Positions 1-7,632 of a DNA stretch of 19,935 bases are shown here, piece after piece. The stretch spans positions 1 through 19,935 of the forward strand of contig CALDZZ010000193.1 of NCBI GenBank assembly GCA_937944075.1, in the 5' to 3' direction. The stretch is from an uncultured Rhizobiaceae group bacterium. Its GTDB lineage: Bacteria > Pseudomonadota > Alphaproteobacteria > Rhizobiales > Rhizobiaceae. The notes under the pieces are model-generated. The model did not search any database. It was given only the letters and a program-made list of their open reading frames with translations, and had not been told where the DNA came from. Position 1 is the first letter of the stretch, and every line of letters begins with the position of its first letter. Both the position numbers and the translations under genes were made by a program.

Positions 1-958
1 AGATATTGCTGCTTTTGAAATTCCGGCTTATCAGATTTCCTCCTATTGGGAATTCCCGGCATTTGCAATTCTGGGTCTGGTATGCGCCCTCGTTTCCGTG
101 CTTTTTCAATTTGCACTTGTGAGCACTGATTTTGTTGCAAGAAACATTGATATGCCACTCTTCTTTCGCCCTGTCCTGGGAGGTTTTATCATCGGAGCCA
201 TTGCAATATTCTTCCCTGAAGTTTTGGGTGTTGGCTATGAAGCAACGGATATGGCACTTAAAAACCAGCTGGGACTGGAACTTCTTGTTGCGCTCTTGAT
301 TGCCAAAACTGCTGCAACTGCAATCACGATCGCATCGCGGTTTGGTGGCGGGGTTTTCTCACCTGCGCTTTATCTGGGCGCAATGACTGGTGGCGCATTC
401 GGTTTGATTGCAACCGATATCTTTCCCGAACTTGCCTCTAGCCAGGGGCTTTATGCCCTCTTGGGCATGGGGGCCGTGGCTGCAGCAGTCTTGGGCGCTC
501 CGTTTTCTACAACCATGATTGTGTTTGAGCTAACCGGTGGTTACACGCTATCGATTGCATTGCTTCTTGCGGTATCGATTGCAACCGGCATCAATCAGGC
601 AATTCACGGCCACTCCCTGTTTGAGTGGCAACTTGAAATGCGGGGTCTCTTCTTCAGGGACGGCCCCCACAAGTATGTGATGCGCTCCAACAAGGTGAAG
701 GACTTCATGATCTTGTTGAAACAGGATGATGAGCCAGCCTATCTCGAAGCAAATGAAGAAGATGAACCTGTGTTTTTGCAGGAAAACGACAGCCTCGAAT
801 TCGCCTTGCGCATGTTTGATGATAACGGCATGCCGGATCTTCCCGTTGTTGACCCCAAAAAGGAAAATCTGATCATTGGACACGCAACGCAGATTGGGGC
901 GCTATCGCACTTCAACAAGGCGCTTGTGGCTGTGAGCGAGGAAGAGCACCGCGGCTAG
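1..958 (+). CDS. CLC-family chloride channel/transporter, C-terminal part (5' end outside window)
   Basis: The reading frame is open from base 2, so the gene starts upstream of the window and only its 3' part is seen. The visible protein is hydrophobic with several membrane segments. It contains the CLC anion-selectivity motif GxFxP as GGGVFSPALYLGAM (bases about 341-382), then a helix-rich stretch ending with TTMIVFELTGGY, typical of the last transmembrane helices of CLC proteins. The final 90 or so residues are hydrophilic and acidic and resemble a shortened or degenerate CBS-type regulatory tail. CLC proteins move chloride across the inner membrane as channels or Cl-/H+ antiporters. The residues that decide between these (GREGP motif, gating and proton glutamates) lie outside the window, so the mechanism cannot be assigned. 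The gene stands alone, 79 nt before the next start. Confidence 0.88.
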   Translation, partial: DIAAFEIPAYQISSYWEFPAFAILGLVCALVSVLFQFALVSTDFVARNIDMPLFFRPVLGGFIIGAIAIFFPEVLGVGYEATDMALKNQLGLELLVALLIAKTAATAITIASRFGGGVFSPALYLGAMTGGAFGLIATDIFPELASSQGLYALLGMGAVAAAVLGAPFSTTMIVFELTGGYTLSIALLLAVSIATGINQAIHGHSLFEWQLEMRGLFFRDGPHKYVMRSNKVKDFMILLKQDDEPAYLEANEEDEPVFLQENDSLEFALRMFDDNGMPDLPVVDPKKENLIIGHATQIGALSHFNKALVAVSEEEHRG

Positions 959-971
959 ATCACCCCTGACA

Positions 972-999
972 TTGAAACCTTACACTTATCTGCTAATTA
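972..999 (+). promoter_or_regulatory. Possible sigma70-type promoter of the aminotransferase gene
   Basis: A TTGAAA hexamer (972-977) lies 16 bases before TAATTA (994-999), in the short gap between the CLC gene and the class V aminotransferase. This would give a leader of about 30 nt before the ATG at 1038. The ribosome binding site there is weak (AAGAAA). Both hexamers are imperfect, so this is only a plausible promoter. Confidence 0.3.
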
Positions 1000-1037
1000 C
1001 AATGCAATAAGCATTCATTAAAAAAGAAATCATTACG

Positions 1038-2225
1038 ATGTCCCTAAATTTCGGCAGACTTCAGCTGGCTATTCCAGGCCCTTCCATCATTCCAGACCGC
1101 GTGCTTGCGGCAATGCACAAGCCATCGCCAAACATATATTATGGCCCCCTTGTCGACATGGTGGATACGCTGTACCCGGACCTCAAAACCGTAGCTCAAA
1201 CCAAACACGACATGGCGATTTACATCGCCAATGGTCACGGAGCCTGGGAAGCTGCTCTCAAGAACACGCTTATAGAAGGAGACAAGGTTCTTATTCTGGG
1301 CACAGGTCGCTTTCCGCTTACCTGGGCAGAAATGGCCCAAAGCCATGGTATCAAAACCGAGATAATCCAGTTTGGAATGCATGATGACGCTGATGTTGCA
1401 AAGGTAAGGGAAGCGCTCAGTGCCGACACAAAGGGTGAGATTAGAGCGGTCCTTGCAGTCCAGACAGATACCGCCTCATCTGTCAAAAACGACATACCTG
1501 CAATCCGCAAGGCGATTGATGAAACCGGACATAATGCTCTTTACATGGTCGACTGCATAGCCTCGCTTGGGTGCGATGAATACCACATGGATGAATGGGG
1601 TGTTGATGTAACAATAACCGCTTGCCAGAAAGGGTTGATGACACCGGCAGGCATCGCCTTTGTCTATTTTAATGACAAGGCAAAGGAAGCACGAAAACGC
1701 GCCAAACCCGGAGAATACTGGGATTGGGTATTACGCACGCAATCCGATATTTTCTATCGCCAGTTTGACGGCACTGCACCCACGCAACATCTCTATGGCA
1801 TACGCGAAGCGCTTGATATTCTGGTGCATGAGGAAGGCATGAAAGCCTGCTGGAAGCGTCATGAAACCCAGGCCAAAGCGGTTTGGGCAGCGCTTGATGG
1901 CTGGGGAACCCTTCAGCCCAATATTGCTGATCCTGAAAAACGCTCCACAGCAGTTACAACTGTGAAGACAGCGCCCGGTCAAGCAACCGCAATCAGAGAA
2001 TGGTGCGAACAAAGCGCAGGGCTTGTTCTTGGGATTCCTCTTGGATTTGAAGGCAAAGATGCTGATCGCTATTTTCGCATCGGCCATATGGGACACTTGA
2101 ATCCACCCATGTTACTGGGTGCATTAACGACCATTGAAACTGCGATGAAAGCCCTGAAAATTGAACATGAAGAGGGCGCAATTTCAGCAGCCTGTCAGGT
2201 TTTGGCAAACCACAAAAGCGATTAG
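1038..2225 (+). CDS. Class V PLP-dependent aminotransferase, serine/alanine-glyoxylate type
   Basis: The 395-residue length is normal for alanine-glyoxylate/serine-glyoxylate aminotransferases. The N-terminus carries the family signature PGPSIIPDRVLAAM (residues 13-26). GHGAWEAAL (67-75) is the phosphate-binding glycine region. D172 in VDCIASLG would contact the pyridine nitrogen, and K198 in ACQKGLMTPAG is the Schiff-base lysine. The substrate-side arginine is probably in YFRIGHMGH near residues 346-354. Such enzymes are cytosolic homodimers that transfer an amino group from serine or alanine to glyoxylate, or act on related purine-derived substrates; the donor cannot be read from sequence. 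The gene has no downstream co-directional partner. Its TAG stop overlaps the TAA stop of the convergent EAL gene. The aceA gene at the far end of the window also concerns glyoxylate, but it is 17 kb away and not linked. Confidence 0.88.
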   Translation: MSLNFGRLQLAIPGPSIIPDRVLAAMHKPSPNIYYGPLVDMVDTLYPDLKTVAQTKHDMAIYIANGHGAWEAALKNTLIEGDKVLILGTGRFPLTWAEMAQSHGIKTEIIQFGMHDDADVAKVREALSADTKGEIRAVLAVQTDTASSVKNDIPAIRKAIDETGHNALYMVDCIASLGCDEYHMDEWGVDVTITACQKGLMTPAGIAFVYFNDKAKEARKRAKPGEYWDWVLRTQSDIFYRQFDGTAPTQHLYGIREALDILVHEEGMKACWKRHETQAKAVWAALDGWGTLQPNIADPEKRSTAVTTVKTAPGQATAIREWCEQSAGLVLGIPLGFEGKDADRYFRIGHMGHLNPPMLLGALTTIETAMKALKIEHEEGAISAACQVLANHKSD

Positions 2226-3814
2226 GCGACCTCGTCCAGCGAAACAATTTCGGTATTGAAATTTTGTATGAACGGAAGCACGTCTTCTGCCTGCAAAGCC
2301 TTTGCATACAAGTACCCCTGCCCGATTGAGCAACCCAGCTCCAAAAGCGTTTCGCGGTTATTGCTGAGTTCAATGCCCTCGGCAACCGTTGGCAGGTTCA
2401 GGCTTTTGCCCAATGCGATGATATTTTTGACAATCGCAATGCTTTCAGAGTTTGACCCCATGTCACGGATGAACGATTGGTCAATCTTGATTTTGTCAAA
2501 TGGCAACATTTTCAGATGGGAAAGATTTGAAAATCCGGTTCCAAAATCATCGATGGAAATCTGAATACCATGCTTTTTGAGTTTGTTTACGGCTTCCGTA
2601 ATTTCACCTACTTCTTCAATGAAGGCATTTTCAGTAATCTCGATTTCAATTTGTTCTGCAGAAATACCGGTTTCTTTCAAAACTTCGAACATGTCATCCA
2701 TGGTCTGGTCGGTACGCAATTCATTGGGTGAGATATTGAAAGCAAGTTTCAAATCCTTGGGCCAATCACGTGCTGCCCTACAAGCCTGCTTGAGGATAAC
2801 CTTGGTAAAGTCACGCGACGCACCAACTTCTTCTGCAACCATGACAAACATGGCAGGAGAAATGAAACCGGCTTCAGGATGTTCCCAGCGCGCAAGAATT
2901 TCCACTCCGGCAATGCTGTTTGTCTTCATGTCAATAAAGGGCTGAAAATAAGGCTTGATCTGACCATTGCTGAGTGCAGTGAGAAGTTCGCTTTCCACCA
3001 GCGCACGCTGCATCAGGCTTTGTTCCATGTCATCACTATAGCTTGCAACCAGATCATGGCTTTTGTTTTGAGAGCAATAAAGCATGTAGTCTAGTCTTTG
3101 AACAACTTGCTCCTCATCCCATGGCGTATCTGTCTTGTCATTTTCTGTAAGATCAAGAACACCAATGTTCAGATGAATGCTCATCGCCTGACCGGAAATT
3201 TCAATTCCATTGTCAGCAAACTGCCTGATTTGATCAATGACTTGCTGAATACGCTCTTCTCTCTCATCAAGGGATGACGCATTTACCAGAAGATAAAACC
3301 GTCCATTGTCTGCGCGTGCTGCAAAATCCTTCTCGCGAGACAGTTTCGTAATTTCATCGCTGTATAGACTTTCAATATTTCTGGCCACTTCCGCGCCATG
3401 AATACTGGCAATTGAGACCAGGTTTCTGATCTCAAAGGCGATAATAGATTTTTTGGTGTTCACTTCGCTATTGCGGAATTCTGCAAGCATCAGCTTGAAG
3501 CCGATACGATTTGAAAGCCCTGTATTCTTGTCTATGAAATCCTGTTGAAGCAGTAATTTCTCCAGGGTGTTTCGCGCCAGTTCTTCATGACGGCTCTTCA
3601 CGCGTTGTATAAAACTGTAGGAGGCAAGGCCAACAAAGCCAGCTCCGGCAATCGTCGTGGTATATTGCTGTAATCCGGGAATTGATGGAACAAGTTCGTT
3701 GACAACCCAGTCAAGAATTCCAAAGCTTCTATCCATCCAGAAAAAGAAAGCCATTATGCCAGCTATACTGCATAATTCTATTACTCTTTTATTGTACAAT
3801 ATTTGCCTAATCAT
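2222..3814 (-). CDS. Membrane-anchored degenerate GGDEF / EAL c-di-GMP phosphodiesterase
   Basis: The 530-residue protein has two hydrophobic segments near residues 11-28 and 53-70 and no recognisable large periplasmic sensor. A GGDEF-like domain follows (about 85-260): the entry motif DKNTGLSNRIGF (95-106) is present, but the active-site loop reads DNGRF (169-173) instead of GGDEF, so cyclase activity is unlikely. The C-terminal EAL domain (about 275-520) keeps the usual catalytic set: E305 in EIL, N360 in FNISPNEL, E392 in EIEITEN, D422/D423 in DDFGTG, K443 in KIKIDQSF, the glutamates of AEGIE (479-482) and Q499 in GQGYLY. It should therefore hydrolyse c-di-GMP to pGpG at the inner membrane, with the GGDEF domain perhaps regulating it by GTP binding. 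It is monocistronic and convergent with the aminotransferase gene. The ribosome binding site is poor (GGGGCGG). Confidence 0.92.
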   Translation of the reverse strand: MIRQILYNKRVIELCSIAGIMAFFFWMDRSFGILDWVVNELVPSIPGLQQYTTTIAGAGFVGLASYSFIQRVKSRHEELARNTLEKLLLQQDFIDKNTGLSNRIGFKLMLAEFRNSEVNTKKSIIAFEIRNLVSIASIHGAEVARNIESLYSDEITKLSREKDFAARADNGRFYLLVNASSLDEREERIQQVIDQIRQFADNGIEISGQAMSIHLNIGVLDLTENDKTDTPWDEEQVVQRLDYMLYCSQNKSHDLVASYSDDMEQSLMQRALVESELLTALSNGQIKPYFQPFIDMKTNSIAGVEILARWEHPEAGFISPAMFVMVAEEVGASRDFTKVILKQACRAARDWPKDLKLAFNISPNELRTDQTMDDMFEVLKETGISAEQIEIEITENAFIEEVGEITEAVNKLKKHGIQISIDDFGTGFSNLSHLKMLPFDKIKIDQSFIRDMGSNSESIAIVKNIIALGKSLNLPTVAEGIELSNNRETLLELGCSIGQGYLYAKALQAEDVLPFIQNFNTEIVSLDEVA

Positions 3815-4016
3815 GTTTTAGCCGCCCCGGATTTGTTCTGTGCCCTGAAAATGAACAAATCAAATGCATGCTAACAATGCATTAATATTCTCATTCGCAC
3901 TCAAGTCGGAAGGGGTGATTTATTCAAAGTGGTTTATAAATGCTTTTTGCATTTGTTAAAATAACAGCATTCCAAAAGACAAAACCAACGGAACCGAGAA
4001 ATCCTTTGATGATAAT

Positions 4017-4763
4017 TTAGAATGAAACCCTGCCAAACCCCGGCAATTTGATTGCAGGGTTCATGATATCCAACCCTGCAGTCATGCCAAACAGGTTTAC
4101 TTCAATGCCACTGCGCTTGCCGAGTGCAAAGCCTGCATATCCCTTGTAAGTCAGCTGGATATTCATCCAGTCGGGATCAATTTGATAAAACCGCTCCTGG
4201 GAGAGATAGTCCCTTCCCACCGCATTTGCAGGCAGTACACCACCAATTTCCGGAACCTCATTCAGCACGTGAGCAATAAAGGAATTTGAATTTGGACCCG
4301 GCCATAATTTATAGTGCCCACGCTCCGCATGAGGATAAGTTCTAACAGCATTTTCAATTTCGGGAATTAGATTTGTAGCCTTTTGGCCCCTGACAACATG
4401 AATAATTTCAGGTTCGTTTGAATACCATCTGGCATCAGGCGCATAGGCATTCACACGCAGTGGCGTCCCCCAACCAACAACTTCATAACGGTTATACCCC
4501 GCGCCATTGGCTTCTTTGGTTACAATCCAGCTATGCACAGAAAAGCCACCTTTCCAGCGCCCTGTTTTTGCAGCCATGACGTAAATTACAGCATCCGTGT
4601 CAGTCGTAACAGCAGGTAAAATGCCTGCACTTGACCAATTGGCGGTATTCCAGCTTCTTGCCTCATTTCCAGTGGCCTGCCAAACCGCTTGAGACAAAAG
4701 TGCAGGCAAAATAAATATCAACAAGACCGTGTAGAACGATCGGCGTATCAATTTTCGTATCAT
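4017..4763 (-). CDS. DUF3750 family membrane-anchored protein
   Basis: Function is unknown. The chosen ATG (complement 4761-4763) has an AAAGG ribosome binding site 7 nt upstream. An in-frame ATG 24 nt earlier (4787) lacks one and would add eight residues. The 248-residue product begins with a basic stretch and one hydrophobic segment (MIRKLIRRSF then LLIFILPALL), giving a signal anchor or uncleaved signal peptide, with the rest likely periplasmic. Family hallmarks are HSWIVTK (about residues 77-83), YEVVGWGTPLR, an acidic/aromatic WYSNEPE, and WPGPNSNSFIAHVLNEVPE, matching the DUF3750 pattern as I recall it. The histidine and the PGPNSNSF block recall the layout of papain-like NlpC/P60 relatives, but no catalytic cysteine is seen. 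The gene is monocistronic, about 200 nt from the EAL gene upstream region and divergent from the aldolase-like gene. Confidence 0.8.
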   Translation of the reverse strand: MIRKLIRRSFYTVLLIFILPALLSQAVWQATGNEARSWNTANWSSAGILPAVTTDTDAVIYVMAAKTGRWKGGFSVHSWIVTKEANGAGYNRYEVVGWGTPLRVNAYAPDARWYSNEPEIIHVVRGQKATNLIPEIENAVRTYPHAERGHYKLWPGPNSNSFIAHVLNEVPEIGGVLPANAVGRDYLSQERFYQIDPDWMNIQLTYKGYAGFALGKRSGIEVNLFGMTAGLDIMNPAIKLPGFGRVSF

Positions 4764-4832
4764 GCGCGTGCCTTTGCGTGGTGACATAAATTAATTTGTC
4801 TTGTTACTCTTTAATAACCAAGTGGCAATGTT

Positions 4833-4859
4833 TTGACAAAGAATTGCAGGTTTTATGCA
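4833..4859 (+). promoter_or_regulatory. Possible promoter of the aldolase-like gene
   Basis: A consensus TTGACA (4833-4838) is followed after 15 bases by TATGCA (4854-4859), in the gap between two divergent genes. The spacer is short for a sigma70 promoter and the -10 is imperfect, so only the -35 is convincing. A leader of about 60 nt would precede the ATG at 4929. Confidence 0.35.
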
Positions 4860-4928
4860 TTCACATGGTATTGATGAATCCAGAAAAAAATGAGAGCCTT
4901 GTCGTAATCGACCCATAGGAGAACAATC

Positions 4929-5696
4929 ATGTCAGTTGAACCAATCCATCAGGATAATTTGTCAAACATGCCTTATTATGAGGAACGGGTGGATTTGGCC
5001 GCTGCGTTTCGCTGGACCGTACGGCTAAACATGCATGAAGCGGTTGCAAACCATTTCTCGCTATCAGTAAATGATGATGGCAGCCAGTTTTTGATTAATC
5101 CAAACCAAAGACATTTCTCGCTTATCAAGGCATCTGACATTTTGTTACTGGATGCAAATGATCCAAACACCATGGACAGGCCGGATGCACCGGATGAAAC
5201 TGCCTGGGGTCTGCATGGTGCAGTACATCGCCATTGCAAACATGCAAGATGCGTTCTTCATGTCCATTCAATCCATGCGACAGTTCTGGCCAGTCTACAG
5301 GATTCCATCATCAAACCGATCGACCAGAATTGTGCAGTTTTTCATAACCGTCATGTGGTTGACGAGAATTACGGTGGGCTGGCCTTCGAAGAAGAAGGCG
5401 AACGCTGCGCGCAGCTTTTTGCCGACCCAAAAATCCAGGCCATGGTCATGGGCAATCATGGTGTGATGGTTATTGGCGACACCGTGGCAGAAGCCTTCAA
5501 CCGTCTGTACTATTTCGAGAGGGCTGCTGAAACCTATATCAAGGCATTGTGGACAGGCCAGCCATTACGGGTCTTGTCTGAAGAAGTCGCAGAAAAAACA
5601 GCACGTGAAATCGAAGAGTACGATAATCAATCCGGCAGGCATTTTTCCGACTTGAAGGAAATCCTCGACCGCGACGAACCGGATTACAAACTCTAG
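4929..5696 (+). CDS. Class II aldolase/adducin-family protein lacking the aldolase catalytic Glu
   Basis: The ATG has a good AGGAG ribosome binding site 7 nt upstream. The 255-residue protein covers one aldolase_II/adducin domain (about 20-225). The zinc ligands of fuculose-phosphate aldolase are conserved as H111 and H113 in LHVHSIHAT and H177 in GNHGVMV. The N-terminal substrate-loop motif is present as NHFSLSV (41-47). In FucA-type aldolases a catalytic glutamate (SSEWRFH) lies just before a helix; the matching stretch here is DETAWGLH, with alanine (A92) at that position. This fits the adducin-like subgroup often seen in alphaproteobacteria, whose reaction is not established. It may bind metal and a small sugar or acid ligand, but classical aldol cleavage is doubtful. 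It is monocistronic, transcribed away from the DUF3750 gene and convergent with marR. Confidence 0.87.
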   Translation: MSVEPIHQDNLSNMPYYEERVDLAAAFRWTVRLNMHEAVANHFSLSVNDDGSQFLINPNQRHFSLIKASDILLLDANDPNTMDRPDAPDETAWGLHGAVHRHCKHARCVLHVHSIHATVLASLQDSIIKPIDQNCAVFHNRHVVDENYGGLAFEEEGERCAQLFADPKIQAMVMGNHGVMVIGDTVAEAFNRLYYFERAAETYIKALWTGQPLRVLSEEVAEKTAREIEEYDNQSGRHFSDLKEILDRDEPDYKL

Positions 5697-5831
5697 CTGC
5701 TGAAATACAGTGTGGGTGGATTGCTTAAAAAACAAGACACCTGCCACACCATTTATAAGAAAGCCCGGCCAAAGACGAAACTGTTTAATTGACAGTGTGT
5801 TCTGCTGGTATTTTCGATTGTTTGTTGGAAA

Positions 5832-6302
5832 TCAAACTTGTTTCCGGTTTTCATCCAGCCAAATCCGAATTTTCTCCAGCATTGGCAATTGATCGCTTAT
5901 CTCTTCCAATTTGAAAGCCTGGGTAAAATCTTCAAAGGCCTTCGCCAGCTTCATCTGGGCATCGATGTGCGCAGCCCTGCCGGCTTCAGAAATGGATACA
6001 ATCTTGGATCTCTTGTCAGTTTCATGCGGAACGATATCCACAAATCCTTTGCCTTCAAGTTGCTTGAGCGTGTTGGTCATGGCGCCTTTGGTCACCTGAA
6101 AGGCATTCGCCAGATCAAGTGGGGACTTTGGTGGCAATCCCCGCGAAAAATGGTTCAAGACGCCAAACTGGGACATGGTAAGACCGTGCGGCAAGGCACG
6201 CTCCGCACGGTTTGAAGACAGCTGATTGATGATGCCTATTTCATTGAACAGACGAAAATAAACAGCGGTATCCGGCTGATGTTTATTTTCATTGCTGCTC
6301 AT
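5832..6302 (-). CDS. MarR-family transcriptional regulator
   Basis: The ATG at complement 6300-6302 is chosen because AGGAG lies 6 nt upstream. A TTG one codon earlier has worse spacing. The start shares one base with the nitroreductase stop (TGATG), so translation is probably coupled. The 156-residue protein has the MarR winged-helix fold: GLTMSQFGVLNHF (dimer/HTH entry), SPLDLANAFQVTKGAMTNTLKQLEGKG (helix-turn-helix, about residues 60-87), and the wing HETDKRSKIVSISEAG. N- and C-terminal helices would form the dimer. MarR proteins are usually ligand- or redox-responsive repressors of their own operon. The paired inverted repeats ahead of the upstream nitroreductase gene are the natural candidate site. 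No obvious redox cysteine is present (the product has none that I see), arguing against an OhrR-like thiol switch. The inducer is unknown. Confidence 0.93.
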   Translation of the reverse strand: MSSNENKHQPDTAVYFRLFNEIGIINQLSSNRAERALPHGLTMSQFGVLNHFSRGLPPKSPLDLANAFQVTKGAMTNTLKQLEGKGFVDIVPHETDKRSKIVSISEAGRAAHIDAQMKLAKAFEDFTQAFKLEEISDQLPMLEKIRIWLDENRKQV

Positions 6303-7477
6303 CAAGTACTCCTGAGTTTCGCCTCATAATTCCAGCGTGGACTGGGATTCGGTTTCTCACCATAGCCGATACGGGCGAACATTTGCAGAGTTTCTTCCTG
6401 TCGGACGTCAAGTTCTGTCTTGATCGTCGAGAAATGCTCTTTCATCTCCTCATACTCCTGCAAGGCCTGGGAGAGTGGATGCATGGAAATACCAAGTTCA
6501 GTGGCCTTGAGGTTCATTCGGACGTAACTGCATCCTGCCTCAATCTGGTCTTTACGCGAATTACCAACGGTTTTGATATGGACATACCCCATGGCACTTT
6601 CCAAAGGCTCCAGAATAATCGGTATGCCATTTTTAAAGGCTGTGCTTTCCTGATTGACGAGATCTTCAGGTGAAAGCTGGCCCAAATGGGAAAGTGTTTC
6701 CAGGAATACACCCCCCATATCAATCCCGTCCGGATTGGCTTCAATTTCTGCCTTGCCAAAGCGCATCACGTCAATACTCTCCTTGTTTGTGCGATAGGTA
6801 TACATTTCGACAAGCAATGCCTCCCGTGTAAGCGTGCGCATGATTCCAATCTGCTTTGCATCCATCGTTTTTCCCACCGTAATCGTTTGTCTTTCCGCAG
6901 CAGACAAAATACGATCAACATCCATTTCAGAAACAGGACGGGTTATATCAAAAGCTTCCTTGTTTGAACGACGATCAAGAATTTGCGCAAAAAGCGGATC
7001 CGGATTTACTGATTCATCCCGGGTCATTGTAATTCTGGCAATCGGGCGATCATCCAGTCTTGGCACTCCCTCGCCTTCCGGAAAAACCCTTATGTCAGCG
7101 CGATAGCCAATCTCTTTCGCGGTCAGCGATAACAATTCCAGAAAACAGCCCAGCCCAATCGTGATTTGGCGATCATATGGATCCGTGTGGGGAAGGCGCT
7201 TGTCCAGATTGCAGTAAAGCGTCATTTCATTGTCCTTGGACAAGTCCACACTCCACGGCTGCATGTTATGCGGATTGGGTGCAAGAATAGCATGAGAAAG
7301 CACGATGCGCCTTGGATCCGTATCAAGCGTTGGCCCCAACGCAAGCTTCCAGGGCTGGAGCGCACGGCTTGGCGTGCGTGTTGTAGCATAAAGTGACCCG
7401 GCTCCTGCAGCCAGAATGACACCCCCTCCTAACACTTTCAAGAATTTACGACGGCTGGACCGGTTTGCATTCGACAT
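6302..7477 (-). CDS. Tat-exported Acg-like nitroreductase-family flavoprotein
   Basis: The 391-residue product starts with a twin-arginine signal (SRRKFLK, residues 8-14, then a hydrophobic Gly/Ala segment to about residue 32), so it is exported folded, presumably with its flavin. The mature part resembles the Acg/nitroreductase superfamily: APNPHNMQPW (about 66-75) corresponds to the FMN-phosphate-binding element, DRRSNKEAFD (about 168-177) to the family arginine region, and the C-terminal MNLKATELGISMHPLSQALQE to the helix that closes the pocket. These proteins are about twice the size of small NfsB-type enzymes. Substrate is unknown; quinone, nitro-compound or flavin-storage roles have been proposed for relatives. 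AAGGA lies 8 nt before the ATG. It is the first gene of an operon with marR and is divergent from betC. Confidence 0.85.
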   Translation of the reverse strand: MSNANRSSRRKFLKVLGGGVILAAGAGSLYATTRTPSRALQPWKLALGPTLDTDPRRIVLSHAILAPNPHNMQPWSVDLSKDNEMTLYCNLDKRLPHTDPYDRQITIGLGCFLELLSLTAKEIGYRADIRVFPEGEGVPRLDDRPIARITMTRDESVNPDPLFAQILDRRSNKEAFDITRPVSEMDVDRILSAAERQTITVGKTMDAKQIGIMRTLTREALLVEMYTYRTNKESIDVMRFGKAEIEANPDGIDMGGVFLETLSHLGQLSPEDLVNQESTAFKNGIPIILEPLESAMGYVHIKTVGNSRKDQIEAGCSYVRMNLKATELGISMHPLSQALQEYEEMKEHFSTIKTELDVRQEETLQMFARIGYGEKPNPSPRWNYEAKLRST

Positions 7478-7490
7478 ATCACATATCCTT

Positions 7491-7532
7491 TTTAGTTTAA
7501 CATTAAACTACATTTAGTTTAACATTAAACTA
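7491..7532. promoter_or_regulatory. Tandem operator: two identical 18-bp inverted repeats, 22 bp apart
   Basis: TAGTTTAACATTAAACTA occurs exactly twice, at 7493-7510 and 7515-7532. Each copy has two perfect 8-base arms (TAGTTTAA / TTAAACTA) around CA. With the flanking TT the identity extends to 20 bases. The 22-bp period places both copies on about the same face of the helix. They overlap the predicted promoter of the nitroreductase-marR unit, so the encoded MarR protein is the likely ligand. Binding is inferred, not shown. Confidence 0.75.
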
Positions 7533-7539
7533 TTTGCAA
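7511..7539 (-). promoter_or_regulatory. Predicted promoter of the nitroreductase-marR unit
   Basis: On the minus strand TTGCAA (7539-7534) is followed after 17 bases by TAAATG (7516-7511). The spacer is almost entirely the distal operator copy, and transcription would start inside the proximal copy near 7504. This is a typical arrangement for repression by blocking RNA polymerase. The hexamers are imperfect. Confidence 0.45.
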
Positions 7540-7545
7540 GGGGAT

Positions 7546-7551
7546 TATAAT
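7546..7551 (+). promoter_or_regulatory. Possible -10 element for betC
   Basis: A perfect TATAAT lies on the plus strand 14 bases after the second operator copy, about 80 nt before the betC start. No good -35 is found at 16-18 bases upstream; that position falls inside the distal inverted repeat. If used, this promoter would be overlapped by the same operator. Confidence 0.3.
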
Positions 7552-7632
7552 TTTTTTACTGCGTCGCCCTTTGCCGTATGCAAGAAAGAAGCTTGAAAGC
7601 AGCAATGCAAAGCTGAGCCGGAAGCCTGTAAA

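Noticed and set aside
3938..3954. AAATGC-TTTTT-GCATTT hairpin downstream of the DUF3750 gene
   Set aside because: The stem is weak and AT-rich and no T-run follows on the minus strand, so it cannot be supported as a terminator.
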